Positions 23,639 through 31,194 of a stretch of DNA of 64,000 nucleotides are shown here, piece by piece. This DNA comes from Bog-756 sp963704615 (GTDB lineage: Bacteria > Actinomycetota > Acidimicrobiia > Acidimicrobiales > RAAP-2): assembly GCA_963704615.1 (NCBI GenBank), contig OY969923.1:2232001-2296000 (forward strand), given 5' to 3'. The stretch's first letter is position 1. Each line of letters opens with the position of its first letter. Position numbers and translations under genes: made by a program. Under the pieces are notes generated by a model. It was given only the letters and a program-made list of their open reading frames with translations. It had not been told where the DNA came from and searched no databases.

Positions 23639-24157
23639 TCAATCGATGCGGGCGAGGGACTCCCGGTAGCGCCGCCCGTTGGCAACATATTCGGCCCCCG
23701 AGATCTGGATCATCACCCGATCCGACCGACCGGGCCGCACTGTGGCCGGCACCCCGAGGGCCAGGGCTCCCTTCGGCACCTCCATCCGGTTGGGGACCAC
23801 CGCGTTGGCCCCGACGGTGGCTCCGGAACGGATGACGGCGTGGTGGAGAACCACCGAACCCGACCCGACGAGGCATTCGTCTTCGAGGATGCACCCCTCG
23901 AGATGGGCCAGGTGGCCGATCACGCACCCGTCGCCCACCACGGTGGGGAAACCGGGTCCGCCATGGATGACCGTGCCGTCTTGCACCGAGGTGCGTGCTC
24001 CGACTGTGATGGTGCCGTAGTCGCCACGGAGGACCGCACTCGGCCACACCGAGGAATCGGGACCGATGGTCACGTCCCCGATGACCACGGCATCGGGATG
24101 GATGTAGGCCCCGGGGTCGATGGTGGGAACGCTGTCACCGAGGCGGTAGATGGCCAT
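23639..24157 (-). CDS. Gamma-carbonic-anhydrase-like left-handed beta-helix protein
   Basis: 172 residues from ATG 24157. Hexapeptide repeats build the left-handed beta-helix (PDAVVIGDVTIGPDSSVWP). First metal-ligand His is in VQDGTVIHGG and the second in VIGHLAHLEG. In the usual GHxxxLHG motif a further His stands where this protein has Glu (HLEG), so one canonical zinc ligand is altered, although an extra His lies three residues earlier. It may be a PaaY/CaiE-like relative instead of a working carbonic anhydrase. Confidence 0.75.
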   Translation of the reverse strand: MAIYRLGDSVPTIDPGAYIHPDAVVIGDVTIGPDSSVWPSAVLRGDYGTITVGARTSVQDGTVIHGGPGFPTVVGDGCVIGHLAHLEGCILEDECLVGSGSVVLHHAVIRSGATVGANAVVPNRMEVPKGALALGVPATVRPGRSDRVMIQISGAEYVANGRRYRESLARID

Positions 24158-24309
24158 CGACTGACCCTACGGCACCGGCCGACAGCGACGGGCAGACAAC
24201 CGGTCGCGTCCTTCGGGGTGGGCCGAGCATGTCCCTTCACCGCAGTGATCAGGTCATACAGGCCGGGCTATCGTTTGCTCGCTGCCGACCGCCGTGCCCA
24301 GAAGGGAAG

Positions 24310-26115
24310 ATGATCGCCACTCAGCCGGAATCGGGAGGATCGCACCGCGCCGCGGAGCTGGCCGGGCGCACGGCGCTGGCCACCGCTCCCGTCGACGCAA
24401 CCCCCGCCCCCGCATCCAACGGTGAGGGCCCCGGGCCCGCTGGTCCGTTGGCTCGAGGTGACAGCGCCGAACGTTGTGGGTGGAGCCTGGTGTGGCTGGC
24501 CGTGCTCAGCGCCGGGGTGGGGCTGTGGGGCACGTGGTCCTCCTGGCCGGCGGGGGGTGTGGTGGCCCCTCTGTTCGTCCTGGTCGGTATCGCCGGATTG
24601 GGCGCGACCTGGCTGGTGGCCAGTCCCCGATCCTGGACCATCCAGGTGACGGGACTGGCGGCGGCGGCGTTGTCCACGCTCGGTAATCAGGCCGTCGCCA
24701 TCCACGTGCGGCAGTACTACAACACTGATGCGGCCGCCTTCAATCAGGTCGCGGCCCGGGTGTTGGCGCACGGGGCAGATCCGTACGCCGTGCCGATGAC
24801 GTCGGCCGCCCGACTCCTCAAGCCTCCGTCCGACTACTGGACCTACACGATGGCCGGCTCGTACGTCACCCATGTCTCCTACCCGGCCGGATCCTTTCTG
24901 CTCGAGGCGGCGGCCTACCGGATGGGATTCCATCACGAGATCGTGGATTGGACAGACCTCTTCGCGTGGATCCTCACCGGGGTGCTGATCTTTGTGCTCC
25001 TCCCGTCCGCCACCCGCTGGCTCGCCGGGTTGCTCCTGTTGACGCCGGTGTTCGTGGGCACCTTTGGCTCCGGTGGCACCGATGCGCTCTTCCTTCCCTT
25101 CCTGGTGCTGGCCGTCTGGCGGTGGGACCGCTTCGGGCTGGGCCGAGAGGCCGGCCTCGCCCGGTGGATAGGTCCGATCGCCCTCGGGTTGGCCTGTTCC
25201 ATCAAGCAGACACCTTGGTTCTGCGTGCCCTTCATCGCCGTCGGCCTCTACATCGAGGCTCGCACCTCGGGGCGTCGGCCGCTGCGCCTGGCTGGGGGTT
25301 ATCTGGCCGTGGTGGCCGGCGTCTTTTTGGCCGTCAACCTCCCGTTCATCATCTGGCAGCCCTCGGCCTGGGGGCGGGGCGTCCTGTTGCCCTTCACCAG
25401 CGCACTGGTGCCCGACGGTCAGGGGCTGGTCACCCTGGCCCTCCACGGTGTAGCGCGCGGTGCATCGCTGCCGCTGCTCAGCCTGGCCGGCGTCCTCGTC
25501 CTCGCCGCCTTGCTGGCGGCCTTCGTCTTCGGGTACCCGGTCATGAAGCGGGCCTGGATGCTGCTCCTCCCCGTGTGCTTCTTCGTGGCCACCCGGAGCC
25601 TTTCCACTTACCTGCTCGACCTCTACCCGGCGGCTCTGGTCGCCGCCCTCACCGTGCGGCCCGCGGTGCCGACGGCCACCGCGCCGAACGGAGCTCGGAC
25701 CAGAACCACCTGGGGGTTGATCGCGCTCGGGTCCGCCGGGGCCGCGGTCGTGGTCTCGATCCTCGCCTTCCTGTCCCCGCCGCTGCAGATCGGTGTCTTG
25801 TCCTTCCGTGCCTCCCAGGCCGCGACATCGTTGAACGCGGTGACCCTGACCGTGCATAACAACACGGACGTCGCGGTGACACCGCACTTCATGGTGGCCA
25901 CGGTCAACACCAATCCCGACGGGTTCTGGTACCCCGCCGACGGCCGCTCTTTCGAGTTGCCTGCCCACCGCACGTCGACCGTGACGCTCTTTCCCTCGTC
26001 CTTTACCGCCGCTCCCCACCACGGGTCCCAGTGGCTGGTCGAGGCGGTCACTTCTTCTCCCGAGGCCGTGAGCACCTCCCCTCTCCAGTTGTGGCGGCTC
26101 GGGAAGGCCCAATGA
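24310..26115 (+). CDS. Multi-span membrane protein, GT-C-like glycosyltransferase
   Basis: 601 residues from ATG 24310 (GAAGGGA upstream). A Pro/Ala-rich cytoplasmic start is followed by about ten membrane helices. A long first loop (QYYNTDAAAFNQVAARVLAHGADPY) has the acidic residues and layout of GT-C mannosyl/arabinosyltransferases that use lipid-linked sugars, and KQTPWFCVPF matches DUF2029-type enzymes. The last about 110 residues form a beta-rich ectodomain. A role in envelope glycan synthesis is inferred from fold and neighbouring glycan genes. Confidence 0.65.
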   Translation: MIATQPESGGSHRAAELAGRTALATAPVDATPAPASNGEGPGPAGPLARGDSAERCGWSLVWLAVLSAGVGLWGTWSSWPAGGVVAPLFVLVGIAGLGATWLVASPRSWTIQVTGLAAAALSTLGNQAVAIHVRQYYNTDAAAFNQVAARVLAHGADPYAVPMTSAARLLKPPSDYWTYTMAGSYVTHVSYPAGSFLLEAAAYRMGFHHEIVDWTDLFAWILTGVLIFVLLPSATRWLAGLLLLTPVFVGTFGSGGTDALFLPFLVLAVWRWDRFGLGREAGLARWIGPIALGLACSIKQTPWFCVPFIAVGLYIEARTSGRRPLRLAGGYLAVVAGVFLAVNLPFIIWQPSAWGRGVLLPFTSALVPDGQGLVTLALHGVARGASLPLLSLAGVLVLAALLAAFVFGYPVMKRAWMLLLPVCFFVATRSLSTYLLDLYPAALVAALTVRPAVPTATAPNGARTRTTWGLIALGSAGAAVVVSILAFLSPPLQIGVLSFRASQAATSLNAVTLTVHNNTDVAVTPHFMVATVNTNPDGFWYPADGRSFELPAHRTSTVTLFPSSFTAAPHHGSQWLVEAVTSSPEAVSTSPLQLWRLGKAQ

Positions 26116-26170
26116 CCCTGTCTCTAAGATGGGCCCCGGCCCACCGATGGGTCGTCACCAGGAGGCAGCC

Positions 26171-27361
26171 ATGAGTGACCCGGAGGACCTCGGCCATCCG
26201 GTGTTCGACGCCGACAACCACTACTACGAGGCGGCCGATGCCTTCACCCGCCATCTCGACCCCAAGCTCGGGTCCCGGGTCATCCAGTGGTCGCAGATCG
26301 ACGGCCGCCGCTATCATGTGATCGGTGGACGGGTGAATCATGCCGTGACCAATCCCACCTTCGATCCGGTCGCCTTGCCCGGTGCCCTGCACGACTACTT
26401 CCGGGGCAACCCCGGCCAGCGGAATCCCCGCGAGGCCCTGGCCCGACGGGAGCCGGTGCGTCCGGCCTACCGTGACCCGGCTGCTCGACTGGCCACCCTC
26501 GACCAGCAAGGCGTGGACGGATGTCTGGTCTTCCCGACCCTCGGGATGATCTACGAGGAGCCGCTCACCCACGACCCCGAAGCGGTCTGTCACCTGTTTC
26601 GGGCCTTCAACCGCTGGCTGCTCGACGACTGGACCTTCAACTATCGCAATCGCATCTTCGCCGCCCCCTATCTGAGCCTGGCCGATCCGGCCTGGGCCGC
26701 CGAGGAGCTGTCCTGGGCCCTCGACCAGGGGGCGCGCACCGTGGTGATGAGGCCGGCGGCGCCGACCACCGCCGTCGGTCGCCGCAATCCCTTCGACCCC
26801 ATGTTCGATGCCTTCTGGGGCCTGGCCGACGAAGCCGGCATCACCGTGGTCGTCCACGCCGCCGACAGCGGCGGTTCGTCCAACGGCTACGCGGTCGACG
26901 GATTCGCGGCCACCTTCTCGGGCGGGTGGAAGCCGACCGTCAGGTCTTTCGCCATCGAGCAGGCCATTCGCGACTACCTGCTGACCGTCATTTTCGAGAA
27001 GCACTTCGACCGGTTCCCCAACCTCCGGCTGGCGTCCGTGGAGAACGGGGCCGAGTACCTCCCCGACCTGATCCGGAAGATCCGCTCGACGGCCAACAAG
27101 ATGCCCGGTTACTGGCCGGACGATCCCGTCGACACCTTCCGCCGGCACGTCTGGATCAATCCCTTCTGGGAGGACGACGTCGACCAGGTGGCCGAGTGTG
27201 TGGGCGTCGAGCGGGTCATCTTCGGCTCGGATTGGCCGCACATCGAGGGACTGCCCGAGCCGATGGACTACGTCACCGAGCTCAAGGACTTCGCTCCCGA
27301 CGAGCGGGGGAAGATCCTCAACGACAATGCCCGGGAACTGATCACCCTCCGCCCCACCTGA
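26171..27361 (+). CDS. Amidohydrolase family 2 protein
   Basis: 396 residues, ATG 26171 with AGGAGG nine bases upstream. The metal-dependent TIM-barrel signature is present: FDADNHYYEAADAF at the N-terminus, VVHAADSGG in the middle, SVENGAEYLPDLI, and FGSDWPHIEGL near the end. The usual DxHxH is DADNHYYE, so only one His is kept there, as in many Amidohydro_2 decarboxylase-like enzymes of actinobacteria. The substrate is unknown. Confidence 0.8.
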   Translation: MSDPEDLGHPVFDADNHYYEAADAFTRHLDPKLGSRVIQWSQIDGRRYHVIGGRVNHAVTNPTFDPVALPGALHDYFRGNPGQRNPREALARREPVRPAYRDPAARLATLDQQGVDGCLVFPTLGMIYEEPLTHDPEAVCHLFRAFNRWLLDDWTFNYRNRIFAAPYLSLADPAWAAEELSWALDQGARTVVMRPAAPTTAVGRRNPFDPMFDAFWGLADEAGITVVVHAADSGGSSNGYAVDGFAATFSGGWKPTVRSFAIEQAIRDYLLTVIFEKHFDRFPNLRLASVENGAEYLPDLIRKIRSTANKMPGYWPDDPVDTFRRHVWINPFWEDDVDQVAECVGVERVIFGSDWPHIEGLPEPMDYVTELKDFAPDERGKILNDNARELITLRPT

Positions 27362-27412
27362 GCGTCAATGACGCTGACCCGGCCGGCGCGACCGGCGGGA
27401 CCACCGGCCGGA

Positions 27413-28936
27413 TCAGCGGAGCTCCGACGGCGTCGAGGGATTGAGAAAGGCCTGATCGGTCACCGCGGCCACCGGATCGGTGAGGTCGGCGAAATGGTCG
27501 GCCCAACGAGCCCGTCCGGTGGTGCGGAGCCGCTCCAGGTACCACAGAGCGTCGACCCGTGAATGCCACGGACCCCCGTCCCGCAGGACCATCCACAGCG
27601 GATCGACTCCGGACGGCGAGCGGCCCAGGGCTTCGGCCCCCCACTCCTCCAGAGCGCTGAGACCACGGGCCACCAGGTCGGGGTGCTCGCCGGCGCGGTT
27701 GCACTGCTCGTGGGGGTCGGCCTCGAGGTCGAACAGCATCAACTCGGGATAGCCGTGGTACGCGTCGTAGTAGCTGCGGATGCACAGCCAGTTGCCGAAC
27801 CTGACCGATCTCTGGGCCGTCCACGCGGCGTGGGACAGGATCAGGTGGTCACGTCCGCCGGTTCCCCCCGAGACCAGCTCGGGCGCGAAGGAGGCGCCGT
27901 CCCAGCGTTCGGGCACCGCGGCCCCAAACAACTCGAGGACGGTGGCCATGACGTCGATCTGGTAATGCAGACCCGGCTGTGGTGAGACCGTGCGGGCATC
28001 CTGTTCCGGCCACAGCAGGATCAACGGCAGATGGGTGGTGTGCTCATCCGCCGTCTGGTGATCGCAGTAGATGCCGAGCTCGCCGAGGTTCTCGCCGTGG
28101 TCGGCGGAGACCATCACCCCTGTCTCCTCGAGCATCCCGGTTTCGTCGAGGACGTTCATGATCTGTCCCACGTGGTGGTCGGCGTAGCGGATTCCGGTGT
28201 CGTAGCCGTCGAAGACCCTCCGCACGTCGTCCATGTCGGCGGCCTGCTGGGGCTGGCGCGGCCACCCGTCCCAGACGGCACGCGGACCGAAGCCGGCGAT
28301 CTCCTGCGCCGAGTGAGGACCGGGCAGTTCCCAGTGGGCTCGGCGGACGTCCTCGGTCAGCCAGTCGGGCGCGGCGTGCTGGGCGAAGAGGTCACCGAAC
28401 GAGGAGGGTGTCCGGTACGGCGTATGGGGATCCCACATGTGGACGTGGAGGAACCAGCTGGGACGGTGGGCGTTCCGGGCCAGCCACTCGCCGGCTACCG
28501 CGGCAACCTGGTCGGCGGTCTCCATCCCCCGGGTCCCGAGGTTGAAGCACTCGTTGAACCCGGCGTCGAAGTGGTAGGCCGAATGGCGCTCGGCAAAGGT
28601 ACTGATGGATGCCGTCCACACGCCGACATCCCGAAGGGCGCTCATCCAACTGTGACGGGCGGCCGCCGTCTGAAAGCGGCGGTCCCGACCCTCGGGGAAC
28701 AGATCGGCGCCGACTCCTCCGTGGTTGATGACGCCGTTGCGGATCCCGAACTGCCCGGTGGACAAGGCGGTGCGCGAGGGCAGGCACGGGGTGTCCGAGG
28801 CGTAGACGCCGTCGAACCGGACCCCCCGAGCGGCCAGCTCGTCGATGTTCGGGCTGGTCGGACGGTGATAGCCGTAGCAACCGAGGTGATCGACCCGCAG
28901 GGTGTCGATGTCGAAGTAGATGAGCTTCACGGGCAT
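27413..28936 (-). CDS. Formylglycine-type sulfatase
   Basis: 507 residues from ATG 28936 (a purine-rich GGTGGGGG precedes it; an in-frame GTG lies at 28945). The sulfatase motif C-L-P-S-R at residues 51-55 provides the Cys that becomes formylglycine. Metal ligands lie in FDIDTLRVDHLG and VMVSADHGENLGE. No signal peptide is visible, so it may act in the cytoplasm or need other export. It lies next to the GT2 gene on the same strand and may remove or handle sulfate groups on a glycan. Confidence 0.85.
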   Translation of the reverse strand: MPVKLIYFDIDTLRVDHLGCYGYHRPTSPNIDELAARGVRFDGVYASDTPCLPSRTALSTGQFGIRNGVINHGGVGADLFPEGRDRRFQTAAARHSWMSALRDVGVWTASISTFAERHSAYHFDAGFNECFNLGTRGMETADQVAAVAGEWLARNAHRPSWFLHVHMWDPHTPYRTPSSFGDLFAQHAAPDWLTEDVRRAHWELPGPHSAQEIAGFGPRAVWDGWPRQPQQAADMDDVRRVFDGYDTGIRYADHHVGQIMNVLDETGMLEETGVMVSADHGENLGELGIYCDHQTADEHTTHLPLILLWPEQDARTVSPQPGLHYQIDVMATVLELFGAAVPERWDGASFAPELVSGGTGGRDHLILSHAAWTAQRSVRFGNWLCIRSYYDAYHGYPELMLFDLEADPHEQCNRAGEHPDLVARGLSALEEWGAEALGRSPSGVDPLWMVLRDGGPWHSRVDALWYLERLRTTGRARWADHFADLTDPVAAVTDQAFLNPSTPSELR

Positions 28937-28952
28937 GACCCCCACCCTGGCA

Positions 28953-30899
28953 TCAGTGGATCACCGCCTGGGTGATGAGCAGCGGACGGGTGCCGTGCAG
29001 CCCGATCGGACGACCCGGCATGCTGATCCATGCTTCGGTGGCGAAGACCATGAGGAACTCATGCCACAGCGGCCACAGAAGCACCCATCCAAAATGGCGG
29101 ACCTGCCGATAACCAGTGGTCAAGGTGGCCTGGAGCAGCATGAAGACGATCTCGGCGACCACGTACCCACCGAGGAACACCAGGATGACGTTGCGCTGGG
29201 TGCCCTCGAAGACCGCAGTCATGAGCAAATAGATGGGCAGAAGGAGGCGGGCCGGGGCGAACGTGCTCTTGAAGAACTGTTGGGACTGGTTGAACCACAC
29301 CTTCGGCGTGGCCACACCGGCCCGGTAGGGACCGTGGCGGGCCTGATTGTGATGAATGGCCCTCCCCCACCGGATCCTCTGCTCGCGGATCTCGGGGTAG
29401 ATCGGTGGGACGTCCTCGTACACGATGATCTTGGTGTCCATCCACGACCGGTAGCCGAGCCGACCGAAGCGCAGGGTGAAGTCACCGTCCTCGCCGTTCA
29501 TCCCGACGGTGAAACCCCCGAGCTCCATGGCCACGCTACGGCGGAAGGCGGTGAACACCCCCGGCACCACGTTGACCCCGTCCACGGTTTGGATGGTCCG
29601 ATGGTTGAGGCCAAACTGCTTCAGCTCTTCGAACAGACGCATGTACGGGAACACCGATCGCGGTCCGGTGCGGGGAAAGCACATGGGCTCCACCAGCCCG
29701 ATCTGGGGGTCGTCGAACCAACGGGGAGTGAAGTACAAGGACCATTCCCCAACGATGGTGTCGGCATCGATGCGCACCACCAACTCGGCCGTGGTGAGCT
29801 TGAGAGCGGCGTTGAGAGACTCGGACTTCCCGCCGTGGCGACCGTCGACCACCTGGCCCACGGCATGCTGGAAGGTGGCGATGGTGGCGGCGGCGATGGG
29901 CCGGGTGGCGTCCTCGGATCCGTCGTTGATGATGATGACCCGGACCTTCCCCCCGTACCTGCCGGCGGCCACGTCGATGGCTTTCAGCGTCTCTTCGATG
30001 ACCTCGGCCTCGTTGTAGGCCGGGATGATCACGTCGATCGGCGGCCTGTCATCGCCCACCGGTGGGTCGGGCAACACCGTGAACCCGTTGACCAGGGCCA
30101 AGAGGGCACTGCGGATGATGAACGATCCCTCGGCGAAGGGCACCGGCAGCACCAGCGCCAGCGCCGGCTGATAGCGGGGATTGGCCCACTCGAAGATCAC
30201 CAACAGACCGGCCATGCAGATGGCCATGGCGGCAACGGTGACCCCGATCAGGGTGGCCGCATCCGAGGCACGGGGTCGTTTGGCGAAGGGCACCGCGCTC
30301 GGCTTGGGAAGAGCGAAATTGGCGTACTGCATCCGGGTCATGGCCAGCACCGCAACGGCGATGGCGGCGAAGTTCCCGAGCAACGTGGTCGGGGCCACCG
30401 GGACGCCGAGGAGCACCTCGATGGAGATCAGAGTGGCGTCGATGAACACCATGACGAAGAGGTAGATGAAGGCCTGCACGGCGATCATCGCCTTGCGGAG
30501 AAGATTGCCGGGCCCCACTACCGCCAAGGAGATGATGGTCCCGAAGATCAAGAAACGCAGTCCCAGGGTGAAGCCGGCCAGGTAGCCGTTGATCTCGGCG
30601 GGCGAGCGCACCACTGACGAACACACCCGGGTGAGCAGGTTGGCGTAGATCTGATCGGGATCGAGGGAGCCCCGGGCCGAGTGGTAGATCACCATCAGGG
30701 TCAAGAAGACGGCCACGAACCCGGGGACCCGCCAGTAGGAGGGCAGCCTGGGCTTGGGCAGGAGAACCAGAGCCAAGCCGTCGCCCTGATCGTCGGGGTA
30801 ACGCTTCACCAGCGGATAGGCCAAGAAGGCCAACAGGGTGAGGTCGGTGGCCACCAGCAGGGCCAGATGGCCGGCGCCGTTGAGGAGATCGAAGTTCAT
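28953..30899 (-). CDS. Membrane-embedded GT2 polysaccharide synthase
   Basis: 648 residues from ATG 30899. Six or so N-terminal membrane helices (to about residue 270) precede a family-2 glycosyltransferase domain. This has VIIPAYNEAEVIEETL (about 290), IDADTIV (the DxD, about 380), NGEDGDFTLRF (about 465) and the QRIRWGRA motif (QxxRW, about 497). C-terminal helices follow. This is the layout of processive beta-glycan synthases (cellulose, hyaluronan, mannan). The secreted GH26-like proteins nearby hint at a mannan-type product, but this is inference. Confidence 0.85.
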   Translation of the reverse strand: MNFDLLNGAGHLALLVATDLTLLAFLAYPLVKRYPDDQGDGLALVLLPKPRLPSYWRVPGFVAVFLTLMVIYHSARGSLDPDQIYANLLTRVCSSVVRSPAEINGYLAGFTLGLRFLIFGTIISLAVVGPGNLLRKAMIAVQAFIYLFVMVFIDATLISIEVLLGVPVAPTTLLGNFAAIAVAVLAMTRMQYANFALPKPSAVPFAKRPRASDAATLIGVTVAAMAICMAGLLVIFEWANPRYQPALALVLPVPFAEGSFIIRSALLALVNGFTVLPDPPVGDDRPPIDVIIPAYNEAEVIEETLKAIDVAAGRYGGKVRVIIINDGSEDATRPIAAATIATFQHAVGQVVDGRHGGKSESLNAALKLTTAELVVRIDADTIVGEWSLYFTPRWFDDPQIGLVEPMCFPRTGPRSVFPYMRLFEELKQFGLNHRTIQTVDGVNVVPGVFTAFRRSVAMELGGFTVGMNGEDGDFTLRFGRLGYRSWMDTKIIVYEDVPPIYPEIREQRIRWGRAIHHNQARHGPYRAGVATPKVWFNQSQQFFKSTFAPARLLLPIYLLMTAVFEGTQRNVILVFLGGYVVAEIVFMLLQATLTTGYRQVRHFGWVLLWPLWHEFLMVFATEAWISMPGRPIGLHGTRPLLITQAVIH

Positions 30900-30985
30900 C
30901 TGTTGGCGGCCTGCCCCATTCCGCTCGCCCCGGCTGACCCGGGATGTGGCCTTCTGTCCGAGTCCGGTCTTCAGTGCACTCTATC

Positions 30986-31000
30986 ACCACGCAGCGTGGT
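30986..31000 (+). promoter_or_regulatory. Palindrome between the divergent GT2 and fusion genes (operator candidate)
   Basis: ACCACGCAGCGTGGT, a perfect 7+1+7 palindrome, lies in the 295-base intergenic region shared by the GT2 gene (minus) and the sulfatase-fold/HlyD fusion (plus). A TAGTAT -10-like element is at about 31029-31034. It could co-regulate both genes. Confidence 0.45.
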
Positions 31001-31194
31001 CGGATGTGCGCTAACAGTGGTGGGTCGATAGTATCCGCGGCAGGCAGGGTGGGTTGCAGGCCCCGGCGGGGTCGGCCTCCTCGGGAGCGAAGGGCAGGGA
31101 CCATGGGATCAGTGCCGATGCGATCGCGTCCGGTACGTCGGACCGACGATGGAGCAAAACGGGATGGGGCCGAGTACGTGAGCCTGGGTTGCGC

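Noticed and set aside
24268..26112. 614-residue open frame on the minus strand opposite the GT-C-like gene
   Set aside because: Composition is Gly/Arg/Gln/His/Pro-rich low-complexity, typical of an antisense frame in high-GC DNA; the plus-strand protein has clear membrane helices.
26048..27241. 397-residue minus-strand frame opposite the amidohydrolase
   Set aside because: Antisense shadow of a gene with clear family motifs.
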